Shown: positions 8,350 to 13,878 of the stretch, piece after piece | Numbering within the stretch: position 1 is the stretch's first letter | How the letters are laid out: every line of letters starts with the position of its first letter | Source of the DNA: a virus | Strand: one strand, 5' to 3' | Virus record (IMG/VR): IMGVR_UViG_3300042987_002475 | Location: 1 to 21,652 of that record | DNA length: 21,652 nt | Program-made: the position numbers and the translations under genes | The notes under the pieces: model-generated | Told to the model about the DNA's origin: nothing | Databases searched by the model: none | What the model saw: only the letters and a program-made list of their open reading frames with translations

Positions 8350-8649
8350 CTACGGCCGAGCTCCGGCCACCGGCGGCTGCGTGCGGAGCCCGATGCGCCC
8401 GAACACGCTGCAGATGCTGTCCACCAGCAGGCCCACCAGCGGGGCAAGGCTGGCCCACGGCACGTCGCGGACTTCCTTGACGCCATCCAGCGCGCCGGTC
8501 CTGCGGGCGCCCTCGTAGACGGTGCCCACTAGGTCGATCACCGCCTGCCGCTTCTGCTCGTTGCTGGCGACGGCCGTGTCCATGACCTTCACGAAACGAC
8601 TGACGAACGGCGTCAGGTCTGCCAATAGCAGGAATACGTTGCTTCCCAT
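8350..8649 (-). CDS. Hypothetical 99-residue protein
   Basis: The product has an N-terminal hydrophobic patch (MGSNVFLLLADLTPFVSRFV), a charged middle, and a C-terminal hydrophobic helix (PWASLAPLVGLLVDSICSVFG). A GGAGGA ribosome site sits 7 nt upstream of ATG 8649 on the minus strand. The two amphipathic or hydrophobic ends could associate with membrane. Small phage proteins of this type are common and mostly uncharacterised. No function is assigned. Confidence 0.6.
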   Translation of the reverse strand: MGSNVFLLLADLTPFVSRFVKVMDTAVASNEQKRQAVIDLVGTVYEGARRTGALDGVKEVRDVPWASLAPLVGLLVDSICSVFGRIGLRTQPPVAGARP

Positions 8650-8652
8650 TGT

Positions 8653-9363
8653 TTAGTCCTCCATGAATAAATCGTCGTTGGATATCTCGAACCATTCACC
8701 GCCGACATGGCGGTCTGCGAAGTAGCGGTGCCACTCGGCTTCTTCGTCTCCGTCGATGACGCACAGCAATTCCAGCCGATGTGGGTTGGCAGTTTGAAGT
8801 GAGCGCATTCGGCTTTCCACGTCGGTGGATCGACCGATCTTGACTTTGTCGCCGGCCCGGACGAAGTACGTCTGCACCTTGGGGCCGGATGCGGCCTGCA
8901 TGTCGGCATCGCTAGGGCGGCGCGCGCGCTTCCCCAGTAGTCTAATTGCGTAGTCTAGGCCGCTCCACCGACAAGCAAACGTCTCGTTAACCGAGAACCA
9001 TGAATCATTACCGCCCTGACCGTGATGCTCGCCAAGGCAAGAACACCCGCAATCGACGCCAGTCGCTTCTTGGCATGCCGGGGCGCACTTCTCGGCTTCA
9101 CGGTAGGACTGGATGACGTAACACTGGCCGTGGGTAGACACGGCTTTTCGCGTCAGTCGTGTCAACCAAGCCCGTGGCGTTTCCCATCGCCGTTGGTCCT
9201 GGTTCCAATTTGGTCGGTGGTTAGACAGTCGAAGCCAATCTTTGTTGCCCTGATTGTAGGGCAACCTGACCCACAGATCGCCGCGAGGCGGAACGATGAT
9301 CGCAGGAATGACGTTGTTGTACCAAGCATCCCTGATCTCTCGCGAAGCAACAGCAAGGTTCAT
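8653..9363 (-). CDS. GIY-YIG (T5orf172/MUG113-like) nuclease-domain protein with Cys-rich N-domain
   Basis: The C-terminal ~70 residues of this 236-residue product match the MUG113/T5orf172 branch of GIY-YIG proteins. TYFVRAG is at 165-171, KIGRS at 175-179, Arg185, SLQTANPHRLELL at 188-200, and a late EWHRYF and GGEWFEI. The N-terminal half has a dense Cys/His cluster, C93, C97, C105, C107, C109, H113 and H114, likely a metal-binding module. Such proteins are probably DNA-cutting or DNA-binding mobile or defence elements. The gene is less GC-rich than its neighbours, which suggests recent transfer. It starts at ATG 9363 with an ATGA overlap. Enzymatic activity is not proven by sequence. Confidence 0.75.
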   Translation of the reverse strand: MNLAVASREIRDAWYNNVIPAIIVPPRGDLWVRLPYNQGNKDWLRLSNHRPNWNQDQRRWETPRAWLTRLTRKAVSTHGQCYVIQSYREAEKCAPACQEATGVDCGCSCLGEHHGQGGNDSWFSVNETFACRWSGLDYAIRLLGKRARRPSDADMQAASGPKVQTYFVRAGDKVKIGRSTDVESRMRSLQTANPHRLELLCVIDGDEEAEWHRYFADRHVGGEWFEISNDDLFMED

Positions 9364-9545
9364 TTAGCCTCGTGTGCGTCGGTAGCATTTCTGCGGTAAG
9401 CCCAATATAAATCAAAGGCTTGTTCCAGATCGACGCTGGCAATTTTCAGATCCGGCGTTTCGGCCCCATTGGAATCATCAAAAGCCAACCACCAATTAAT
9501 TGTGGCTAGTTGGAGGATGTCCTCTGGGTGAGTAATTTTACTCAT
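9360..9545 (-). CDS. Hypothetical 61-residue acidic protein
   Basis: A short soluble acidic product containing DILQLATINWWLAFDDSN. It is coupled at both ends (ATGA overlaps at 9360-9363 and 9542-9545). The ribosome site GAGGGAGA is close to ATG 9545. It shares the lower GC of the adjacent GIY-YIG gene, so the two may have been acquired together. No family is recognised. Confidence 0.55.
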   Translation of the reverse strand: MSKITHPEDILQLATINWWLAFDDSNGAETPDLKIASVDLEQAFDLYWAYRRNATDAHEAK

Positions 9546-9844
9546 TCCATCTCCCTCGCCACCAGCAGCAGGACGAGGTAGCCGACCAGGTCGAGGACCG
9601 TGTCTTCCTGGTCGTCCTTGCCCCGCTGCAAGCGGCTCAGTTTATCGTCGATCCTAACCTTGATCGCCTCGATACGGCTGGCCTTGCTGAACACCCGCAG
9701 CGGGTTGGTGGCGCTGTCACCGTACTGCCGGTTCTTCTCGACCAGCATGTCGCGGATCTGGTTGCACTTGGTCGTGATGCGCTCGGCGGTGCTGGTGCGC
9801 TTGGGGTAGTAGGGTTTGTCTTTCCCGTTGAACTCAGGCCACAT
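9542..9844 (-). CDS. DUF1599 / nucleotide-modification-associated (Nmad1)-like protein
   Basis: The 100-residue product has the pattern KNRQYGDS (37-44), RIDDKLSRL (64-72) and EDTVLDLVGYLVLL (80-93). This is the layout I associate with the DUF1599 family, described as nucleotide-modification-associated and built as an all-helical fold related in style to MazG-type pyrophosphatases. Acidic residues in the last two motifs would be metal ligands. A good AGGAGG lies 6 nt before ATG 9844. Possible roles are nucleotide pool control or base modification. No modification enzyme is visible elsewhere in the window, so the role stays open. Confidence 0.65.
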   Translation of the reverse strand: MWPEFNGKDKPYYPKRTSTAERITTKCNQIRDMLVEKNRQYGDSATNPLRVFSKASRIEAIKVRIDDKLSRLQRGKDDQEDTVLDLVGYLVLLLVAREME

Positions 9845-9853
9845 GGGCGCCTC

Positions 9854-10150
9854 CTATGGCTGCGTGTAGGTGATCTGGTTGCTTGCGAGCCGCCGCCCGT
9901 AGCGGTCGGTGCCGACGACCTGGAACTGGTAGGACCGGCCAGACGCGAGCTGCACCTTGACTCCGTCGGCGCACCACGCGCCCACGCGCGTCGCGCACAG
10001 TGTCGCCTTGTTCAGCCGGGCGACCTTCTGGCCGTCGAGCCACAAGTCCACCGACTGCAACCCGGGGCTCCAGTCGCTGAACACGACCCGCAGCAGTCGC
10101 TCCTGGTCGCAGCCTGCCAGCAGGACGGCTGCGAGTAATGCCCATTTCAT
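9854..10150 (-). CDS. Small secreted lipoprotein with Ig/FN3-like beta domain
   Basis: Choosing ATG 10150, which overlaps the upstream stop as ATGA, gives a 98-residue product starting MKWALLAAVLLAGCDQ. This is a textbook lipoprotein signal with lipobox LAGC, so the mature protein would begin at Cys14 and be lipid-anchored. The remainder (SVDLWLDGQKVARLNKATLC ... YQFQVVGTDRYGRR) looks like a compact beta sandwich with two further Cys that could pair. Phage lipoproteins of this size can block the receptor of competing phages or serve in lysis; this one is not proline-rich as Rz1 proteins are, and it lies outside the lysis cluster. A superinfection-exclusion role is a reasonable but unproven guess. 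Confidence 0.7.
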   Translation of the reverse strand: MKWALLAAVLLAGCDQERLLRVVFSDWSPGLQSVDLWLDGQKVARLNKATLCATRVGAWCADGVKVQLASGRSYQFQVVGTDRYGRRLASNQITYTQP

Positions 10151-10575
10151 GTGTCGCTTGGGTCGGCTGGTGGCACCACCACCGGTTTCGCTTTGTTGAG
10201 CATGCGCCGCACCTTTTCCGGTCCACCAGTCATCAAGGCTTGGTTCGCGGTAGTGCACTTTCGGTGACTGTTAAATGAGTACGCAGACGCTGGCCCGTGC
10301 TTATATGCTTCGCGCATTTCTTCGGCGCTTTCGTAAAACGTCCAAGGTTTTGGGTGCGCCGCAGCCATATCGACAACGGGCACCAAGAATGTGGAGTGCA
10401 CATCACCGACCATCCAATCGTATGTTTCCACTAAGTAAATGTAGAGACCACGTTGAACTTGAGCCAAAATGCGTCCTTGCCAATCCACGGCAATAAAGCC
10501 GTTCGCGTTTACTTTGTAACTATGGAAATACTTACCTGTTAGGACATCCTTGCTGGCGTCTTCAATGATCGACAT
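10147..10575 (-). CDS. Hypothetical 142-residue protein
   Basis: ATG 10575 is preceded by a GAGGA site and begins MSIIEDASKDVLTGKYFHSY; the longer frame upstream of it is Arg/Ala-rich noise. Motifs such as GFIAVDWQGRILAQV and WTFYESAEEMREAY suggest a small beta barrel followed by a helix, but I do not recognise the family. Base composition is lower in GC than the genes on either side. The stop overlaps the lipoprotein start (ATGA). Confidence 0.6.
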   Translation of the reverse strand: MSIIEDASKDVLTGKYFHSYKVNANGFIAVDWQGRILAQVQRGLYIYLVETYDWMVGDVHSTFLVPVVDMAAAHPKPWTFYESAEEMREAYKHGPASAYSFNSHRKCTTANQALMTGGPEKVRRMLNKAKPVVVPPADPSDT

Positions 10576-10577
10576 GT

Positions 10578-10781
10578 CTATGTCCTCACGATCTTGTTGA
10601 GCGGCTTGCAGCCACGGATGACAAACGCCCCGCCCGGCGTCCTGCACATCTTGCCGCAGCGGGTGCCGGAGATGACCAGCGGCAGGCAACGGCGCTCGGT
10701 TGGCGCGGCGTGCGCCACCCACTCGAGGCACGCCCAGATGGTCATCGCAGTCAGGATTCCGATGCAGACTCGGGCAAGCAC
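10578..10781 (-). CDS. Small exported Cys-containing protein
   Basis: From GTG 10781 the product has 67 residues and begins MLARVCIGILTAMTIWACLE, which reads as a signal peptide or signal anchor with a possible cleavage after AHA. The mature part has four Cys in about 40 residues (RRC, TRCGKMC, RGC), consistent with disulfides outside the cytoplasm. A G-rich ribosome site (gagggggg) sits just upstream of GTG 10781; ATG 10745 is an alternative but would cut the signal. It overlaps the end of the nuclease gene by 31 nt. Function is unknown; with the lipoprotein it makes an exported pair in the leftward operon. Confidence 0.5.
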   Translation of the reverse strand: MLARVCIGILTAMTIWACLEWVAHAAPTERRCLPLVISGTRCGKMCRTPGGAFVIRGCKPLNKIVRT

Positions 10782-11104
10782 AGTTCCCCCCTCTCGACCA
10801 ACCACGCCTTCACCAGGCGCAAGTAGGTCTGCCACTCCACGACAACCATCGGCTCGCGCCTGTCCCGCTTGAGGAACAACAGGGCGTTGTCGCCAAGCCA
10901 TTTCTCCAGCGTGGCAAAACCCTCGCCGTTGGCGCGGGCCTTTACCTCGGCGACTAGGTACTCACCGACGCGGATGTCGCCCTTCCAGCCCGCCTGGGCG
11001 CCCGACAGCGGCACCCGCTTGGCAGGAATGCCCACCTCGAGGTGCTTGGCCACGAGCTCGCGCTCGACGCGACTGCCCTTCTGCCTGCGGCCGGCGGCCT
11101 TCAT
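10751..11104 (-). CDS. PD-(D/E)XK nuclease, Hjc-like Holliday junction resolvase
   Basis: The 117-residue product starts at ATG 11104 (ATGA overlap). It has the small-resolvase arrangement: an N-terminal GSRVERELV with Glu14, then WKGDI with Asp43, then VAEVKAR with Glu53 and Lys55 (the ExK of PD-(D/E)XK enzymes), followed by a helix and the strand PMVVVEW. Size and order match archaeal Hjc-type and phage resolvase-like nucleases that cut four-way DNA junctions. In this operon it sits with an SSB-like protein and a Cas4/RecB-like exonuclease, giving a recombination or replication-repair set. A different structure-specific nuclease role is possible. Confidence 0.75.
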   Translation of the reverse strand: MKAAGRRQKGSRVERELVAKHLEVGIPAKRVPLSGAQAGWKGDIRVGEYLVAEVKARANGEGFATLEKWLGDNALLFLKRDRREPMVVVEWQTYLRLVKAWLVERGELCLPESASES

Positions 11105-11427
11105 GGCGCACACCGCGCTCGGATCAGCGCCGCCGCTTCCGCCCCGGTCGCAGCCTGCTCGGCCAGCAGGGCGCATGCCTCGCGCTCGTCCCTCATCGCC
11201 TTTAATGGCGACCGCGGGCGGCAGGCATGGCAGTAGCGGACCTTGCCGCGAAGCAACTCAAGGCTGCGCACCGTGCGGGTCTTGCCGCAATCACAGTCGC
11301 AACTCCAAATGATTTTTCTATTGGCGCTCCGCATGGGGGCTCTAGCCGTCAAAGTGCCAAACCGCTGCCCCGTGATGTCACGAATGACCGACGTCCTGTC
11401 GCCGATGCGCATCTTGGTCAGCGTCAC
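11101..11427 (-). CDS. Zinc-ribbon DNA-binding protein (AP2/HNH-associated type N-domain)
   Basis: GTG 11427 overlaps the previous stop as GTGA and gives 108 residues. The N-terminal half reads DITGQRFGTLTARAP ... WSCDCDCGKTRTVRSLELL ... YCHAC. This is the small zinc-ribbon module often found at the N-terminus of phage HNH or AP2-type proteins, here without any endonuclease domain. The C-terminal half is an Ala/Glu/Arg helix. It probably binds DNA. It may be a domesticated remnant of a homing-type gene or a free-standing regulator. Confidence 0.65.
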   Translation of the reverse strand: MTLTKMRIGDRTSVIRDITGQRFGTLTARAPMRSANRKIIWSCDCDCGKTRTVRSLELLRGKVRYCHACRPRSPLKAMRDEREACALLAEQAATGAEAAALIRARCAP

Positions 11428-11645
11428 GCATCCTCCAACTGAAACACCTCGTCCACCGGACGCCCGAGCGCCTTGGCGATGCGCAGCATGACCCAGCCGG
11501 TCGGCTCGATCTCGCGGTTCTTGACGCGATTGAGGTGCCCCTGTTGAAATCCGTGTCGCCGCGCAAACTCGCACTCGCTGATCCCAAGCTCGAGCAGGAT
11601 CTGGTAGATCCGGTTGCGGATCCGCTTGCCGTGGTAAGCCCTCAT
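11424..11645 (-). CDS. Cro/C1-type helix-turn-helix protein
   Basis: The 73-residue product has a single HTH of the lambda-repressor class: CEFARRHGFQQGHLNRVKNR is the turn-recognition region, followed by PTGWVMLRIAKALGRPVDEVF. It starts at ATG 11645 with an ATGA overlap. No dimerisation or cleavage domain follows, so it resembles Cro or a small antitoxin-like regulator more than a CI repressor. It is embedded deep in the leftward operon, not beside the divergent control region, so it would be made only when that operon is on. The target is unknown. Confidence 0.8.
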   Translation of the reverse strand: MRAYHGKRIRNRIYQILLELGISECEFARRHGFQQGHLNRVKNREIEPTGWVMLRIAKALGRPVDEVFQLEDA

Positions 11646-12448
11646 GCCGCAGCCCCCTCGCCGGTGAGCCGCCACACGGGCCGGCCCTTGGGGTCCATCA
11701 CCATCTCGAGCGAGCCCCAGCACTCCTCGCGGTACTGGCAGTAGCCGCACGGGAACCGCGGGATGATCGGGCCATACGGGATGCGCCCGGTGCCGTTGCA
11801 CGCCTTGTGCGCAAGACCCTTGGCCGGTGTCTTCCCGCTGCCGCCGCAGTCCTCGCAGTCGATCGCGAGCTTGTAGGGCCGCTCCGGCGGCGTGTCGGCG
11901 CACGCCTGGGCGACGTTCGCTTTGATGCGTTCCCACCGGGCGTCGTCGCGCTCGACCAGCACCTCGGCCAGATGGCTGGTCTCCTTGCGGTACGCCACCA
12001 GCAACCCGCGCTGCGTGTTGAACGCGCGCATGTAGACCTCGACCTGGCAAAGGTACTGGTCGTCGATGTCACCGCGCTCGGCTCGCGCGAACGCGAAGTC
12101 CGACATGGACTTGATCTCGCCCACAATAGTCTCGCCATCGACGTCGAACAGAAAGTCCGGCACGACGCGACCGCCCAGCTCCTCGACGTAGACGGCGTCC
12201 TGCTGGCGAGCGGCGCGAATGTGCGCGACCTTGGCCTGCTCAAGGAACGCCATGATCGCGTCCTCGACCCGGTTGCCCAGGTCGAACACCGCCAACGCCC
12301 GGCCTTGCAGGGGCTCGCCCTTGTAGCCGTGGACCGTGTACCACAACTTGCGAACGCACGTGCCGACGTTGTGCGCGCCGATCCTGTTCGACTGCTCGCG
12401 CTCGGCCGCAGCCTTGTCGAGCGCGTCCATGATTGCGTCAACCAGCAT
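11642..12448 (-). CDS. Cas4/RecB-like PD-(D/E)XK exonuclease with Fe-S and zinc-knuckle motifs
   Basis: From ATG 12448 (GAGGAG ribosome site) the product is 268 residues. Nuclease motifs are LGNRVEDA (Glu62), VVPDFLFDVDG (Asp98), VGEIKS (Glu111, Lys113) and QVEVYMRAF (QxxxY-like). Cys31 in GTCVRKLWY and the late cluster CGYCQYREECW (C234, C237, C243) give the four-Cys pattern of Cas4/AddB iron-sulfur nucleases. Between them sits an extra module, CEDCGGSGK ... HKACNGTGR (C198, C201, H214, C217), resembling half of a DnaJ zinc finger. It would resect DNA ends for recombination with the SSB-like and Hjc-like neighbours. No annealase gene was found nearby. Confidence 0.82.
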   Translation of the reverse strand: MLVDAIMDALDKAAAEREQSNRIGAHNVGTCVRKLWYTVHGYKGEPLQGRALAVFDLGNRVEDAIMAFLEQAKVAHIRAARQQDAVYVEELGGRVVPDFLFDVDGETIVGEIKSMSDFAFARAERGDIDDQYLCQVEVYMRAFNTQRGLLVAYRKETSHLAEVLVERDDARWERIKANVAQACADTPPERPYKLAIDCEDCGGSGKTPAKGLAHKACNGTGRIPYGPIIPRFPCGYCQYREECWGSLEMVMDPKGRPVWRLTGEGAAA

Positions 12449-12466
12449 TGGTTCTCCTCGAGGGAG

Positions 12467-12540
12467 GGGACGCCGGCCCAACGGAGGAGGTGTCGGGGCC
12501 GGCGTCCCTCATCCAGCGGCGGATTGGCGGGCGCCGCTGG
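12467..12540 (-). promoter_or_regulatory. Two strong tandem hairpins between the SSB-like and exonuclease genes
   Basis: Two perfect inverted repeats lie side by side in the 102-nt gap: 12467-12479 with 12496-12508 (13 bp, GGGACGCCGGCCC) and 12513-12521 with 12532-12540 (9 bp, CCAGCGGCG). In the leftward transcript both would form stable hairpins just before the exonuclease ribosome site, which stays outside the stems. No U-tract follows either, so they are not ordinary intrinsic terminators. They may tune expression, mark an RNA-processing site, or be bound by a protein. Confidence 0.6.
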
Positions 12541-12550
12541 AGTTCGTAGT

Positions 12551-13054
12551 TCAGAAGGGGACGCGGTCTTCGGCCTGCGGGACAGGCGACAAACTGACGT
12601 CGTCGATGACGCGGTCGACCTTGCGCACGAAGTCGTCGGGCACGGTCATCTTCTGCATGCCCTTCGCCAGCGGCACGACGGCCTTCACGTTGGCGAAGGT
12701 GCGGCCGTCGTCCAGCACGGCATGCACGATCTGCACTTGGCAGTTGACGCCCACCAGTTGCTCAATGTCGAAGCCCTTCAGTTCCGGCTTGGTGAATTTC
12801 TTGCCGCGCCACGCCTCGAGGTCTTGGCGCAAACTGGCCTTCTCGTTCAGGCTGGCCGTGTACTTCTTGCTGACCATGAACAGGCGCCCGTCCTCGTTCA
12901 GCTCGTTGATGAGCCAGCGCAGTTCCACGCGCGGCTTGGCTCCGAACTTCGTTTCCACCACGCCCAAGTCGATCGCGTCGCAGCACACCGCCTGGTGCAA
13001 CCCCTCGGGCGCCGGCACGAACGTCTTGCTGTTGTCTGCCACCATGATAGCCAT
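12551..13054 (-). CDS. Probable single-stranded DNA-binding protein (phage type)
   Basis: The 167-residue product from ATG 13054 (GAGGAA ribosome site) starts MAIMVADNSK. Its beta-rich core (PRVELRWLIN, GRLFMVSKKYTASL, LVGVNCQVQIVH) fits the phage proteins that bind single-stranded DNA and lie beside exonucleases. The extreme C-terminus, PQAEDRVPF, echoes the acidic tail with terminal Pro-Phe of bacterial SSB, through which SSB recruits partners. Length and context agree. I cannot confirm an OB fold from sequence alone; a recombination mediator is the main alternative. Confidence 0.55.
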   Translation of the reverse strand: MAIMVADNSKTFVPAPEGLHQAVCCDAIDLGVVETKFGAKPRVELRWLINELNEDGRLFMVSKKYTASLNEKASLRQDLEAWRGKKFTKPELKGFDIEQLVGVNCQVQIVHAVLDDGRTFANVKAVVPLAKGMQKMTVPDDFVRKVDRVIDDVSLSPVPQAEDRVPF

Positions 13055-13080
13055 CAATTCCTCGTGCTTTCTGTCGCGGG

Positions 13081-13257
13081 TCACTTGAGAAGTGCGGTCA
13101 GCACCAAGAGCGCGAGCGAGAACCCGGCAAACGCTGCGCCCATTACGTCGAACACGTCGTACTTCGGGGTCGGGGCAGGCCGGTGCACAGGCACCCACCA
13201 GCCGTCGACCTGAATGAACTGCACCACCGACTGCCGGCGGGGCCGACGCAGCGTCAC
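13081..13257 (-). CDS. Small C-terminally anchored membrane protein
   Basis: GTG 13257 overlaps the previous stop as GTGA and gives 58 residues. The N-terminus is basic (TLRRPRRQS), the middle has DGWWVPVHRPAPTPKYD, and the last ~19 residues form one hydrophobic helix (AAFAGFSLALLVLTALL). It is probably a tail-anchored inner-membrane protein expressed early from the leftward promoter. Function is not recognised. Confidence 0.55.
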   Translation of the reverse strand: MTLRRPRRQSVVQFIQVDGWWVPVHRPAPTPKYDVFDVMGAAFAGFSLALLVLTALLK

Positions 13258-13484
13258 GACGCCACCCGCTCGGAGTACTCGTCGAAGCTCTCCTGCTCCT
13301 CGTCGACGATGCCGGAGGGCAGGTCGTCCATGCCGAGCGTGCCCAGCATCTCGGCCAGCATCTGGTCGGTCGTGGTCAGCAGCTTCTTGGCATCGGTCGA
13401 GATGTACTTCCGCTCGCCCAGGCGCGCCGTCATGTCCGTCAGCGCCAAGGCCCACCGCACGATCCGCTTCGTTGCCTCGTTCAT
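13254..13484 (-). CDS. Hypothetical 76-residue protein, first gene of the leftward operon
   Basis: ATG 13484 follows a GGGAGG site. The product is helical with an acidic C-terminal tail (DDLPSGIVDEEQESFDEYSE). As the promoter-proximal gene of the leftward operon it would be among the first phage proteins made after derepression. Acidic small early proteins often bind or inhibit host enzymes, but nothing here specifies a target. It is coupled to the small membrane protein by a GTGA overlap. Confidence 0.6.
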   Translation of the reverse strand: MNEATKRIVRWALALTDMTARLGERKYISTDAKKLLTTTDQMLAEMLGTLGMDDLPSGIVDEEQESFDEYSERVAS

Positions 13485-13526
13485 CCTCTTGCCTCCCTGC
13501 CGCCCGCTATAGGGTCGGCGGGAATC

Positions 13527-13556
13527 CCTTTACGACGTAAGGCTAAACGGTGTCAA
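13527..13556 (-). promoter_or_regulatory. Candidate leftward promoter
   Basis: On the minus strand a perfect -35 box TTGACA (13556-13551) is followed after 18 nt by TAAAGG (13532-13527), a weak -10. It lies about 40 nt before the first leftward gene start at 13484. The -35 box is the end of the 19-bp element at 13551-13569. The same arrangement, with TAGAGC as the -10, occurs at the rightward promoter, which supports both. The poor -10 match suggests either an activator or a weak promoter. Confidence 0.45.
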
Positions 13557-13569
13557 GGGAAACGGGCAT
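13551..13569 (+). repeat. Mirror-image 19-bp control element, left copy
   Basis: TGTCAAGGGAAACGGGCAT on the plus strand matches the minus-strand copy at 13848-13830 at 17 of 19 positions. It ends in the -35 box of the leftward promoter. It is probably an operator or an extended promoter element bound by the regulator encoded between the two copies. Confidence 0.7.
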
Positions 13570-13599
13570 AAAAAAACGCCCCCGGGAACCCGAGGGCGT
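13570..13599 (-). terminator. Intrinsic terminator of the ribbon-helix-helix regulator gene
   Basis: The stem is 13576-13586 with 13589-13599 (11 bp, one mismatch, ACGCCC-CGGG type, 2-nt loop). On the minus strand it is followed directly by a run of seven T (complement of the A-run at 13570-13576). It sits about 25 nt beyond the stop of the regulator at 13623 and would prevent that transcript from entering the leftward operon. Confidence 0.8.
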
Positions 13600-13622
13600 C
13601 GAAAAGGACAGCGGCTGTCAGG

Positions 13623-13817
13623 TCAAGCCGCGGCTGCGCGCTTGCTCTTGGGCGCCGGCAGTTTGGACGCCAGGAAGAACTTGACGGCTAGGCGAACGAC
13701 CTCGGAGATCTCGCGGTCTTCGCGCTCGGCCATTTCGCGTACTTTGGCGTCGGCCTCGGGAGGCAAGCGCACGTAGATGGGCTGGCCCAGGTTGGCTTTG
13801 GGTCTTGGCATGTTCAT
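13623..13817 (-). CDS. Arc/CopG-type ribbon-helix-helix regulator, candidate immunity repressor
   Basis: The 64-residue product has the ribbon-helix-helix layout: QPIYVRLPPEADAKVREMAE (strand and first helix) then EISEVVRLAVKFFLA (second helix), with a basic tail KSKRAAAA. Such proteins dimerise and bind short repeated operators. The start is ATG 13817, behind GGAGGG; ATG 13811 is also possible. The gene is flanked by two inverted 19-bp elements and ended by its own terminator, and it separates the leftward operon from the integrase operon. Position suggests it represses both outward promoters. There is no CI-type repressor nearby, so this may be the lysogeny switch; Arc of phage P22 is a precedent for such a protein in an immunity region. 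Confidence 0.78.
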   Translation of the reverse strand: MNMPRPKANLGQPIYVRLPPEADAKVREMAEREDREISEVVRLAVKFFLASKLPAPKSKRAAAA

Positions 13818-13829
13818 GGCCCTCCGCTG

Positions 13830-13848
13830 ATACCCGTTTCTCTTGACA
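13830..13848 (-). repeat. Mirror-image 19-bp control element, right copy
   Basis: The minus strand carries TGTCAAGAGAAACGGGTAT, 17 of 19 identical to the left copy at 13551-13569 and in the opposite orientation. Read rightward it ends in the TTGACA of the integrase-side promoter. Confidence 0.7.
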
Positions 13849-13855
13849 GCGTCAA
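13843..13855. promoter_or_regulatory. 13-bp dyad TTGAC-AGC-GTCAA, candidate operator
   Basis: TTGACAGCGTCAA is a perfect 5-bp inverted repeat with a 3-nt centre. It contains the -35 boxes of two divergent promoters at once (TTGACA rightward, TTGACG leftward). A dimer bound here would switch both. The left 19-bp element lacks this second arm. Confidence 0.5.
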
Positions 13856-13872
13856 TGACTTGCGGCTAGAGC
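13843..13872 (+). promoter_or_regulatory. Candidate rightward (integrase operon) promoter
   Basis: TTGACA at 13843-13848 is followed after 18 nt by TAGAGC at 13867-13872, the same spacing and similar -10 as the leftward promoter. The predicted start of transcription falls close to ATG 13879, so the integrase message could be leaderless if this -10 is right. Confidence 0.4.
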
Positions 13873-13878
13873 GTGTGC

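Larger units (their letters stand above)
13827..13855 (-). promoter_or_regulatory. Candidate promoter of the regulator gene
   Basis: The minus strand reads TTGACG (13855-13850), a 17-nt spacer, then TATCAG (13832-13827), a reasonable sigma70-type match. Transcription would start at about 13820, inside or just before the ribosome site of the regulator, giving almost no leader. The spacer and -10 lie within the right 19-bp element, so a protein bound there would also control this promoter. Confidence 0.5.

Noticed and set aside
7579-8532. 317-codon plus-strand frame over the 201-residue gene
   Set aside because: No ribosome site, shadow-like composition, and the minus-strand genes are linked by stop/start overlaps.
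11807-13213. 468-codon plus-strand open frame
   Set aside because: It runs antisense across the exonuclease, hairpins and SSB-like gene, all of which have recognisable features on the minus strand. Composition is typical of a shadow frame.
13505-13515. CTATAGGG resembling the end of a T7-type promoter
   Set aside because: Only the last part matches, it would read antisense through the regulator terminator, and no single-subunit RNA polymerase gene is seen.
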